A stretch of DNA of 64,000 nt, taken from assembly GCA_964388745.1 (NCBI GenBank), contig CAYMBP010000005.1, forward strand, positions 1-64,000, in the 5' to 3' direction. The notes beneath the pieces were generated by a model. It made no database searches, was not told the DNA's origin, and saw nothing but the letters and a program-made list of their open reading frames with translations. Shown here piece after piece: positions 34,528 through 42,666 of the stretch; positions within the stretch are counted from its first letter, which is position 1, and every line of letters starts with the position of its first letter. This stretch comes from CAYMBP01 sp964388745 (GTDB lineage: Bacteria > Babelota > Babeliae > Babelales > RVW-14). A program made the position numbers and the translations under genes.

Positions 34528-35601
34528 ATGAAGAGGGCTATATATATTTTTCTTGTTGTAATTGGATCTTTTTTTCATCAAGTATTATTCTCAATGCAAG
34601 GTCAGAGACAAGATGAAATTTGGTTTGATGGTTGTTATAATCAATCAAAAGTTTTTGATATTTGTGATGAGCGAATAGTGTCCTTGGATGTTTCTAGGGA
34701 TGCTACACTGATGGGTATCGGATTTTCTGCTGGCGATATTAAGGTTTGGGATCTTTTTAATAAAAAAGAGAGATATCATTTATTTGGCCATAGCAATAGC
34801 GTAACAAGCGTTAAAATATCTTCAGATGGTGAAAAAATGATATCGTCCTCTCTTGATAAAACGACAAAACTTTGGAACTTAAAAACTGGAAATCTTATTT
34901 GGTCATTATCTCATATGAATCAAGTTATCTCTTCTGCTATATCTTTTAGTAATGATTTTTTTGCTATTGCAATATTTGATGAGAATAATATAAACAATTG
35001 TGCGATAGAAGTACGAAGTATAAGTGAACCAACATGTTTGATTAATAAATTTAGTGAACATGATAAACTTTATCTTGCAGTGGCGACTACGAATAAAGGC
35101 TTGGGCATTATAGAAGCTGATGGTCAAGATACAAAAGTGGTTCTAAAAAATATTGAATGGACATATCAAAAAAGTTTATCAGAGCAAGTAGTTTTTGATT
35201 TAAATAGAGTTTCTATACAAGGTATTGGTATTTCTTATGATTCAGAAAAAATTGCTGGAATAGTTGATAATTCTGTTGCTATTTATCGTGTAAAATTTAA
35301 TAAAGATCCTGTTTATAATAAGAGTGATTATGATCTCTCTGTTTGTTGTTTTAATGAAAATGATACAGTATTTTGTGGTACAAATAATGGCAAAATTATT
35401 CTGTTTAACCCAATTAGAGCTAGGGATTATCCTTGTGTAACGGATGAACAGAGAGAATGTATTCGTTTCATTTCAAAGAATCCAAGATCTCTTAAATTTT
35501 TTTTAAATGAGATACAAGATCCTGCTTTAGAAGGTATTCGTAATGCAATTGAAAAAACTTCACGATGTGATGATGTTAAGATGCCTTGCTCTATAATGTA
35601 A
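34528..35601 (+). CDS. Signal-peptide WD40 protein ending in CaaX-like CSIM
   Basis: 357 residues. Signal peptide at about 1-26 (YIFLVVIGSFFHQVLFS). WD40-type repeats follow: IVSLDVSRDATLMGIGF and IKVWDLFNKKERYHLFGHS, then SVTSVKISSDGEKMISS and TTKLWNLKTG. Later blades are degenerate. After the propeller a short tail ends Lys-Met-Pro-Cys-Ser-Ile-Met, the four last residues fitting a eukaryotic farnesylation box. First of three WD40 genes in a row. A host-directed scaffold role is inferred; secretion beyond the periplasm is not shown by sequence. Confidence 0.85.
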   Translation: MKRAIYIFLVVIGSFFHQVLFSMQGQRQDEIWFDGCYNQSKVFDICDERIVSLDVSRDATLMGIGFSAGDIKVWDLFNKKERYHLFGHSNSVTSVKISSDGEKMISSSLDKTTKLWNLKTGNLIWSLSHMNQVISSAISFSNDFFAIAIFDENNINNCAIEVRSISEPTCLINKFSEHDKLYLAVATTNKGLGIIEADGQDTKVVLKNIEWTYQKSLSEQVVFDLNRVSIQGIGISYDSEKIAGIVDNSVAIYRVKFNKDPVYNKSDYDLSVCCFNENDTVFCGTNNGKIILFNPIRARDYPCVTDEQRECIRFISKNPRSLKFFLNEIQDPALEGIRNAIEKTSRCDDVKMPCSIM

Positions 35602-35689
35602 AAAATAATAGTAATTAAAGATGCTGAGAGCTTACTTAATTTTAGCTCTTTGAGGCATAATATTGATATGAGAATAGAGAGCAGTTGAT

Positions 35690-36718
35690 ATGAAAATTAT
35701 TTCTTATATTTTTGCGTTAACTATATTATTATTTGCAAATTATCTAGGTGCTATGCAGGTGCCTTCAATGACTGATCAGCCTTATATTCATACAGATTCT
35801 TATTGTGAACAAGCTTATTTAGAGGGAAAAAATAATCCTATTTCTGCGATAGATTTTTTTCCTGATGGAAAGCGTATTGTGGTTGGCTATCAAGATGGAA
35901 CGATTGAAGTATGGGATTATAAGGAAAAACATAAACTTGCTTTATATAAAGAGCATAGTGGTATTATTACAGCTTTAAAAGTTGTTTCTGATCATTGTGT
36001 ACTTTCTGCTTCATATGATACAACAATTAAAATGTGGGATTTTCAATCACAAAAAATTAAAAATATTTTTAGTGGGCATACACAAAGAGTGACAGATTTA
36101 GCTCTTTTAGAAAATAGTCAATTCTTTTATTCTTCTTCTGCAGATGGAACGATTAAACAGTGGAATTATGTTACTGGTTTATTAATGAAAACATTGTCTG
36201 AACATGAAAATGAGATTACATCACTTTCTTGCACTCTGTTAGATTCTGATGATAATGCAATTTTGGTATCTGGATCATTAGATAAAAAGATAATAATATG
36301 GAATGCCATCTCTGGTTCTGTTAAAGCAGTGATTCCGGCAGGCGACTCTATTCGATTTGTCTCTCATCTGGCAAAAATAGAAGATATGATATTTTTTGTT
36401 AGTACTATACAAAAAGAGAATGAATGCATTATGGTCATGCTCAATATTAATGAAAAAAACTCTTATAAGAAGGTGAAAAATAAATTCTTTGCTCCCTATT
36501 TTTGCTCCATTTTTTATCATAATAATTTTAAAATAATTACAAAAGAAAGAGGATGCAATCCTCTTTTGTGTGGGAATCTTCAGCTTAATTTTGGATTAAA
36601 AGAGCTAAGGTTTAGTGACTCGCGTTTTGCATCGTGTGGAAATTTTTCTAAAGATGGTAGCCATTTTGCATATGGCACATCAAAAGGATCTTTTGTTGTT
36701 TTGAGTTGCATCCCTTAA
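35690..36718 (+). CDS. Signal-peptide WD40 repeat protein
   Basis: 342 residues. Signal peptide at about 1-21 (IFALTILLFANYLGAMQ). At least four clear WD40 blades: ISAIDFFPDGKRIVVGYQDG/TIEVWD, ITALKVVSDHCVLSASYDTT/IKMWD, VTDLALLENSQFFYSSSADG/TIKQWN and a fourth ending KIIIWN. The remaining part is degenerate and may close a seven-blade propeller, with FSKDGSHFAYGTSKGSF at the end. Paralogue of its neighbours at 34528 and 38163. Confidence 0.87.
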   Translation: MKIISYIFALTILLFANYLGAMQVPSMTDQPYIHTDSYCEQAYLEGKNNPISAIDFFPDGKRIVVGYQDGTIEVWDYKEKHKLALYKEHSGIITALKVVSDHCVLSASYDTTIKMWDFQSQKIKNIFSGHTQRVTDLALLENSQFFYSSSADGTIKQWNYVTGLLMKTLSEHENEITSLSCTLLDSDDNAILVSGSLDKKIIIWNAISGSVKAVIPAGDSIRFVSHLAKIEDMIFFVSTIQKENECIMVMLNINEKNSYKKVKNKFFAPYFCSIFYHNNFKIITKERGCNPLLCGNLQLNFGLKELRFSDSRFASCGNFSKDGSHFAYGTSKGSFVVLSCIP

Positions 36719-36928
36719 CAAAATACTTATGTCTGAAAAGCAAGTATTTTTACCAGAGAGGTACGAGTTCCTCTGAATAGTCTTGCTGATGATAAATTAT
36801 TACTTTAAGAATTTAGTAAAGTGACATTACAAGAAAAATTTGTATGATGAGTGATTGTTGTGTAAGAATTTTTCTAAGCCTACTTTAGATTATTATTAAT
36901 ATAGTTAAGTTTGATAGTTAGGAAAAAA

Positions 36929-37957
36929 ATGTTTAAAAAGCAACAGGTTATTTCTTTTGGGTTCATAATTTTTTTATTGGGGTTGCCTTTAATAGGAATG
37001 GAAATTTCTCCGGAACAAAAAGAAGTACATGAAAAATTTAAAACGGTCATTTATAATGTGTTGGTTAAAGAGAAAAGTCTTCTTGCTGAGATTGCAGAAA
37101 CTTCTTCTTTAATACAACGGTGCATGGTATTGCATAATAAGCTAACGCAACTCAATTTGCAGGGTATTCATTTTCCCATGCAGCTTGACGTTATCAAAAG
37201 AATTTTTGACTCATGTGCTATTTGCAGTAGACTGTTTCAAGAAAATGATATCATTATTTTTTCAGACTTAGATACCTCTTGTCCGCATTTGTATCATAGT
37301 GATTGTATATTGCATATGCAACAGTATCATAGGGCATTTTGTCGCTTTTGTAATAAGGGTATTTTTTATGCTCCTCAAAAGTTACTTCTTGTTGATATGA
37401 AAATTGGGCAAAAAGAATTGGAGCAGCTTTATCAAAAATTTGTTTGTAAGCATCGAGATATTGGCCATCAGAGGAATTTACTTAATTTTCGCCAAAATAC
37501 AATAGGTTTAACAGCTCTTATAAGCTCCGTATTTTTTTTAACATTTAAACATGCAGGGTGGTCTAATAAAAATATAGTAGAATTTATTTTTTGCCAGTCG
37601 TTTCTTGTTATGCTTGAAAGTTGGTCGCTTCTTTCAATAGATAAGCTGCTTTACGAGCGATTAGATTTATTAAAGATAAAAGATCCGCTTTTATCAACTC
37701 TATTTTTTACTATAATCTGCAGTAATACTTATGATCGATTTTTGCCTGGGAGTGAGTTTATTCTTGGAACGCTTATGTTAGCTATTATTGGACAGGCATC
37801 TTTGAGAATAGTATCATTTAGTTCAAAAATTATAGAGCATTACCAAGAAATGTACTGGCGTTTATGTGTTGATTATTTTAAAGATCCTATTTATTTTAAT
37901 CTCTTTCCAATTGAAAAAAAGTTCATGGAGCAATGCTATAGATTTATTGAAGACTGA
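36929..37957 (+). CDS. Exported RING-H2 zinc-finger membrane protein (candidate E3 ligase-like)
   Basis: 342 residues from ATG 36929 (a TTG at 36911 is an alternative). N-terminal signal/anchor (IISFG-type hydrophobic segment, about 7-24), helical region, then a complete RING-H2 pattern: C96-x2-C99, C118-x-H120-x2-H123-x2-C126, C138-x2-C141. The C-terminal half has several hydrophobic segments (about 195-290). RING-H2 fingers normally recruit ubiquitin E2 enzymes in eukaryotes. E3 activity here is inferred from the motif only. Lies within the WD40 block. Confidence 0.82.
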   Translation: MFKKQQVISFGFIIFLLGLPLIGMEISPEQKEVHEKFKTVIYNVLVKEKSLLAEIAETSSLIQRCMVLHNKLTQLNLQGIHFPMQLDVIKRIFDSCAICSRLFQENDIIIFSDLDTSCPHLYHSDCILHMQQYHRAFCRFCNKGIFYAPQKLLLVDMKIGQKELEQLYQKFVCKHRDIGHQRNLLNFRQNTIGLTALISSVFFLTFKHAGWSNKNIVEFIFCQSFLVMLESWSLLSIDKLLYERLDLLKIKDPLLSTLFFTIICSNTYDRFLPGSEFILGTLMLAIIGQASLRIVSFSSKIIEHYQEMYWRLCVDYFKDPIYFNLFPIEKKFMEQCYRFIED

Positions 37958-38095
37958 GCATGGAAAATTTTTGTTTTCTTAAAATAATATAAACGTTTAT
38001 GTTACTCTTTGTTTATTAATGTAGATAAGCTTGTTATTTTTCCAAGTTCAGTGTTTTAATGACTGACATGCTATCCTGTTAATTCACCTTCTAAA

Positions 38096-38127
38096 GAAGA
38101 GGGTTGTATCTCTAATATTTGTGCAGA
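38096..38127 (+). repeat. Dispersed intergenic repeat, short copy
   Basis: AAGAGGGTTGTATCTC followed by TAATATTTGTGCAGAC resembles the 3' block of copies 1, 2 and the 40788 copy. It lies directly before the WD40 gene at 38163. Confidence 0.35.
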
Positions 38128-38162
38128 CTAAGATTTTCTTTGTCAACATGTTGGGAGTATTA

Positions 38163-39650
38163 ATGAAAAAGGAGTCTTCTTTTTTGCTCGTCTGTCTTTT
38201 TCTTTTTTTCATTATAAGAATGGAGACATTCCTTATTTGCATGAGCTTTGTTAGCCCTTCAAATATTGATCAAAAAGAGCAAGAAAGCGAGGAGGAAAAA
38301 ACTTTTTTTGATTATATATTTAAACAGGTTGATTATATAATAAATAATAGCGGCGGCTATGGGCTTGTTGGTACAACTGATCCACAACTTATTCTCATTT
38401 TTCAACATATTAGAAAAGATGAAAAGAGGCTTTATAATTTTAGATCTGCAATTTTAAAACGATATAACTTTTTATGGCGATTTACGCATCTTTTGTATTC
38501 TTGGGATTTTAAAGGAAAGTCTGTGCACTCATTGAGTTTTTCTCAATCAGGGAGCAATTTAGCAGTTGGTTTATTCAATGGAATGAGTATTATCTCTGCA
38601 CCATATGCTCAGGATAGTTCTGTAACATCACTATATCAAAAAACAAAGTCAATTCATTGCGCACTCTTTTCTCCTCAAAATGATCATCTGCTTGCTGAAA
38701 TTTTATCTGGGACAACGATAAAATTATGGGATATCCGTAATAATGAAATGCCTCAAAAAACTATTTCAACTAATGGTGAGCGCGTTTATTCTTTTGCCTA
38801 TTCTGATTGTGCTGAGAGTATAATTTTAGGAACTATTGACGGAAAGGTGCATTTGATTAATCTTGCAACGGGAACTATGAAGACCGCCCCAGCATCTCAT
38901 GATGGCTGGGTCTTATCTGTGCAATCTCGTTCAGGAGACGGGTGTGTAATTTCTGGAGGAGAAGATCATCGTGTTATGTTTTGGAATCCTAAAAATAATG
39001 ATGTGCTCCGATTCTTTGCTCACAATGCAGCTGTCTCTTCTACAAGCTGTCTGCCTGGGAGCCAATATTTTATTTCAGCGGGATGGGATCAGTATATTAA
39101 TATTTGGAATGAGTATAATTGCATCAAAAAAATTAAAGCTCACGATGATTGGGTAATGTGCATGAAGCCTTTACTGAAGGGATTATTCTTGGTTTCAGGG
39201 TCGTCAAATGGTAACTTAAAGTTATGGTCTATTCCTAAAGGAGAAGAATTGGCATTGCTTAAAAGGCATCAGGGCTCAGTTCTATCGCTAGCGGTTTCAC
39301 CAGATGAGAAATTGATCCTATCTGGATGTGATAGTGGTTTTGTTAAAGCATGGAAAACCCCTATGGGTTTTACTCCTGAAGAGCTCATTTTGCTTGTTTT
39401 AATTAATCATACCACAATGTGTGATGTCAATGAGTGGGATAATTACTGGAGAAAGGTGTACGAAGGGCTTCCTCCTCTTGTCATGCGTAAAGTAAAGAGA
39501 GAGTTTTTGGATGAACAACTTGATGGTTTACCTGCATTTTTTAAATCAAAAAAAAGGGCATCATGGGGGAAGAAAGCAAAAGGAAAAAAGTTACGCATCC
39601 AAAAAAAGATGCGTAATCAATTACGTCAAAGTATTAAAGTAGTAAATTAA
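38163..39650 (+). CDS. Signal-anchor WD40 protein with basic C-terminal tail
   Basis: 495 residues from ATG 38163 (GGGAG a few nt upstream). Long hydrophobic N-terminus (LLVCLFLFFIIRMETFLICM). WD40 blades include VHSLSFSQSGSNLAVGLFNG, TTIKLWDIRN, CVISGGEDHRVMFWN, YFISAGWDQYINIWN, LVSGSSNGNLKLWS and VLSLAVSPDEKLILSG. After the propeller comes LILLVLINH and a tail dense in Lys/Arg (KSKKRASWGKKAKGKK), which resembles a nuclear-localisation or nucleic-acid-binding stretch. The stop abuts the convergent MYND gene exactly. Confidence 0.85.
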   Translation: MKKESSFLLVCLFLFFIIRMETFLICMSFVSPSNIDQKEQESEEEKTFFDYIFKQVDYIINNSGGYGLVGTTDPQLILIFQHIRKDEKRLYNFRSAILKRYNFLWRFTHLLYSWDFKGKSVHSLSFSQSGSNLAVGLFNGMSIISAPYAQDSSVTSLYQKTKSIHCALFSPQNDHLLAEILSGTTIKLWDIRNNEMPQKTISTNGERVYSFAYSDCAESIILGTIDGKVHLINLATGTMKTAPASHDGWVLSVQSRSGDGCVISGGEDHRVMFWNPKNNDVLRFFAHNAAVSSTSCLPGSQYFISAGWDQYINIWNEYNCIKKIKAHDDWVMCMKPLLKGLFLVSGSSNGNLKLWSIPKGEELALLKRHQGSVLSLAVSPDEKLILSGCDSGFVKAWKTPMGFTPEELILLVLINHTTMCDVNEWDNYWRKVYEGLPPLVMRKVKREFLDEQLDGLPAFFKSKKRASWGKKAKGKKLRIQKKMRNQLRQSIKVVN

Positions 39651-40769
39651 TTATTTTTTGCATAAATTGTTATGCCCTTGTCTCCAGTCTTGTATCTGGC
39701 AGTCACGAGAGCAGTAGTAAACGTTTTTGCATGAACTGCATCGTTGTATATTCTTTACTTTTCTTAGGCAAAAATTGCATGATCGTTGGGTTGCGAGTAT
39801 CTCCTTGTACCTGCTCGATGATACTTTTGGAGGAGTTTCAAATGCTATTTTTTTATAACAACGATATCCAAGACGAGAGAATAAGAATTCCAGTTTTTGT
39901 GCATGTTCAAAACCAACGAAAATAGCAATTGTTTCTTCTTCTGGGGTTACCATAACATTGTATAAAACTCGCGCATCAATGCTTTCAAGGAGATAGTTAT
40001 CTGAAAGTTGATTGAATGCATCTATAAGCGCATATTTTTTACGTTCATCTCGATAGAGCCCAGGGATTGGTTTTTTTTCATCAAGGTTCAATGATTTAAA
40101 GGTGTTACACATAGTATTTATTTCTCTTCTTAAAAGAGTTTCAAGTTCTGTAAAAATAGTAAGAAATAAATCGTTTGCAGCATTTTCTTTATAATGTTTT
40201 ATTGCACTGAGCTCGTCTTCATAGGTATCTGCAAAACATACGTTTTGTAAATATTGTTCATATGCTTTAAGCATGATAGAAACCAATATTCGTTGGGAAT
40301 GATCCTTAAATTCTTCTATTTTAAATCTAAAAGAAATGCCAAGATATGTATTGATAATATGTTGTCTATGCCGATATTCTACTCTAAGAGGAATTATATT
40401 ATTAAAATATTTTTCAAGCGTTTTTTCTAAGCATTGATGCATAAATAAGTCTGAATAGTAAGGAGTAATGCAATTTTGCATCAACAATAATGTCTTATCA
40501 GATCCTTCAAAAGCTGACTCAATAAAAAGATGTAATTTTTTTGTAGGGGTTGTTTCTTCAAATGTTTGAAGAGAGAGAAGAAGATTTTCATAGTGATTGG
40601 TGGAAATGTCTGGATTAAATTGATCAACAAAGTGACGATCATGATAAATGATAATGCTCCCCGTTGCTGTTGGAGATTTTCTCCATCGAGAGAATGCTTG
40701 AGGAACTGGTTTGATGGTGAGTGGTATGCAGAGTAAAAATGTTAAAAATAATTCTTTGAAGTAAATCAA
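39651..40769 (-). CDS. Exported protein with C-terminal MYND zinc finger
   Basis: 372 residues from a TTG start. Signal peptide at about 1-20 (LFLTFLLCIPLTIKP). A mixed alpha/beta domain of unknown fold follows (IIIYHDRHFVDQF, LHLFIESAFEGS, AIFVGFEHAQKLEFLFSRLG). The last 42 residues form a MYND finger: C-x2-C-x9-C-x2-C-x5-C-x3-C-x8-H-x3-C, with the typical YYCSRDCQIQDW core. MYND fingers are protein-interaction modules mostly found in eukaryotes. Convergent with the 38163 gene with no spacer. Confidence 0.83.
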   Translation of the reverse strand: MIYFKELFLTFLLCIPLTIKPVPQAFSRWRKSPTATGSIIIYHDRHFVDQFNPDISTNHYENLLLSLQTFEETTPTKKLHLFIESAFEGSDKTLLLMQNCITPYYSDLFMHQCLEKTLEKYFNNIIPLRVEYRHRQHIINTYLGISFRFKIEEFKDHSQRILVSIMLKAYEQYLQNVCFADTYEDELSAIKHYKENAANDLFLTIFTELETLLRREINTMCNTFKSLNLDEKKPIPGLYRDERKKYALIDAFNQLSDNYLLESIDARVLYNVMVTPEEETIAIFVGFEHAQKLEFLFSRLGYRCYKKIAFETPPKVSSSRYKEILATQRSCNFCLRKVKNIQRCSSCKNVYYCSRDCQIQDWRQGHNNLCKK

Positions 40770-40787
40770 TGTTGCACTTTCTTTATA

Positions 40788-40876
40788 TGATATAGCTAAG
40801 CAGACTTAACAAAGTGTAGTTTTTTGCTTTAGAATAATGATTATAGAGTCTAGGATAATCTTAAATGCTTGTGCTG
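40788..40876 (+). repeat. Dispersed intergenic repeat, copy 3
   Basis: Begins GATATAGCTAAG, as in copy 2, has an internal deletion, and ends TAGAGTCTAGGAT...TGCTTGTGC, matching the end block of copy 1. Confidence 0.45.
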
Positions 40877-40906
40877 ATCCCTATACGTATTTAAAAATTA
40901 TAGCTG

Positions 40907-40935
40907 CTACCGACAGGTATAAAGACTGTCGGTAG
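40907..40935 (-). terminator. Terminator of the superoxide dismutase-like gene
   Basis: Perfect 10-bp stem CTACCGACAG/CTGTCGGTAG with a 9-nt loop, 11 nt beyond the stop of the 40946 gene. On the reverse strand it is followed by an AT-rich stretch with TTTTT. Confidence 0.7.
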
Positions 40936-40945
40936 ACTAAAAAAC

Positions 40946-41569
40946 TTAAAATCGTTTAGTTACTTTGCCCTGAAGAGCGTCATCATAGCGTTGTTCAATA
41001 GTTGACCAGCTGACGTTTTTCAAAAATGCATTAATGTAATCAGCTCGGCCACCAGCTTTGTGGTCAACCATGTAGGCATGTTCCCATACATCCATGATTA
41101 CAACTGGCGCAAATCCTGCAATATTGCCATTTTCATGTTCTTGAATGAAGTGATTGGTTAGTTGACCTGTTGTAAGATCAGCATAGACAATAGCCCAACC
41201 AATTCCTCGTGTTTTTCCTGCGTTAGCAAAATCTTCTTGCCATTTATCAAATGAGCAAAATGATTTTTCAAATGCTTTGCGAAGCGTTCCTTCTGCAAGT
41301 GGGGTGTAATTTGATTGCAAATTGCCAAAGTAATATTCATGTAGTACCATACCGTTGTATTCAAAACCGTATCGCCGCCGGCGGTCGGCAATGGTAAGAG
41401 GGGATTCTTGGTTGCTGCGTAATTCACACAGTTCTTTATTTAATTGATTAACTTGATTTACATAGCCAACATATAGTTTCCAATGATCTTGAATTTGTTC
41501 GTCTGAAATTCCTTCAAGTTGTGATGGTTTTAATTGTTCTTGAGGGGTATATGTAATTAGTTCTGACAT
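40946..41569 (-). CDS. Fe/Mn superoxide dismutase family protein
   Basis: 207 residues. Four metal-ligand positions can be placed: His in IQDHWKLYVGYVNQ, His in MVLHEYYFGNL, then Asp and His in VVIMDVWEHAYMVDHKAG. The second-shell HH pair of classical enzymes (HYGKHHQTYV) is altered to HWKLYVGYV, and the N-terminus is short and divergent. Activity is likely but not certain. AAGGA precedes the ATG. Terminator directly downstream. Confidence 0.82.
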   Translation of the reverse strand: MSELITYTPQEQLKPSQLEGISDEQIQDHWKLYVGYVNQVNQLNKELCELRSNQESPLTIADRRRRYGFEYNGMVLHEYYFGNLQSNYTPLAEGTLRKAFEKSFCSFDKWQEDFANAGKTRGIGWAIVYADLTTGQLTNHFIQEHENGNIAGFAPVVIMDVWEHAYMVDHKAGGRADYINAFLKNVSWSTIEQRYDDALQGKVTKRF

Positions 41570-41698
41570 GCCATGATTCCTTCATGTTGTAAAACTGTTG
41601 TTATCTCTGGTTAAAAGTGTACACAAAAATTGGCGTTAAGAACAATTGAGATATTATTTATAGAGTGTTTGGCAATTGTTAGGTGAGAGGATAAATTA

Positions 41699-42637
41699 AT
41701 GAAGATTATGGTTGTGTTGTTATTTATGACATACGCTGTTCTATTTTCCGAAGAGCCAACTCCTATTGTTTCCGTTGCTTATAATTATCCTATTTCAAGT
41801 ATTGCAATTTGCCCTTATGGAGAAAGCCTTGCTGTTGTTCTTGATTCTTCACGTTTGATGTCTCGTGGCCCAGAGTCTGTTTTTCTTTTTTATCATAAGG
41901 ACCAAAATGTATATAGTATAATCGGAGAGGTTCCTTCTCTTCATGCTCGAATAACGGCGTGTGCTTTTTCTCTTTTTGGGGACTATATCATTTTGGCAAC
42001 TCAAAGCATTGCTGATTCGCGGTATAATGAGATTAATGTATATTCATTAAAAGATATAATAGGTGAACCGAATAAACCATTGCATTCATTAAAGCGTTAT
42101 GCCCAGTATGGTGAGCTAGAAAATGAAGAAAGTTCTTTTATCAACGTAGCTCTTTCTTCTGATGCTTGCTATGCAGCGTTTTTGAAAAAGAATAACTTTC
42201 AAGAAAACCCTAATAAGAGACATCGATTGTTTTTGTATGATATTCAGGATAAAAGGCTGCTTGAGTATAATGTTTGCGATTACACTTCAACAATCTTTTA
42301 TCCCTGTTTAAGATTTTCTTCAGATGATACGAATCTTGGGATTTCTTATTGTAGATGCACTTATGGTACTTTCCATCCTCGCATCCATAATTTAACGAGG
42401 TATGTTATAAAGAAAGCGTTTGATGGGCAAGGCAGGTATAGAGAGTCGTATTCAAATGATGATTTTATTTTATCATTGTATCCTGCAACAAAAAAAGCGT
42501 CATATATTGATCATTTTTTTGAGCCGTATCATCTCAATTCTGACAAGGTTCCACTAAAAATTGCGGCATGTGAAAAAAGATTTATGCTGGTTGATACGAA
42601 AAATACTCCCAAGGAGCTTAAATTTTATGTAAAATAA
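41699..42637 (+). CDS. Signal-peptide protein, probable degenerate WD40-like propeller
   Basis: 312 residues with a signal peptide at about 1-17 (MVVLLFMTYAVLFS). Repeating beta patterns (ISSIAICPYGESLAVVLDSS, RITACAFSLFGDYIILATQS, INVALSSDACYAAFL) look like propeller blades without the WD dipeptide. RLFLYDIQDK matches the end of a blade. Probably a distant member of the WD40 set at 34528-39650. GAGAGGA precedes the ATG. hldE begins 29 nt after its stop. Confidence 0.65.
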   Translation: MKIMVVLLFMTYAVLFSEEPTPIVSVAYNYPISSIAICPYGESLAVVLDSSRLMSRGPESVFLFYHKDQNVYSIIGEVPSLHARITACAFSLFGDYIILATQSIADSRYNEINVYSLKDIIGEPNKPLHSLKRYAQYGELENEESSFINVALSSDACYAAFLKKNNFQENPNKRHRLFLYDIQDKRLLEYNVCDYTSTIFYPCLRFSSDDTNLGISYCRCTYGTFHPRIHNLTRYVIKKAFDGQGRYRESYSNDDFILSLYPATKKASYIDHFFEPYHLNSDKVPLKIAACEKRFMLVDTKNTPKELKFYVK

Positions 42638-42666
42638 AATTTTTCATGTACAGAGGAGCGGCCGCA

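Noticed and set aside
42658..42665. NotI-like GCGGCCGC just before hldE, possible cloning vector trace
   Set aside because: It lies between a good ribosome site and the hldE ATG, in otherwise native sequence, so a natural occurrence is more likely.
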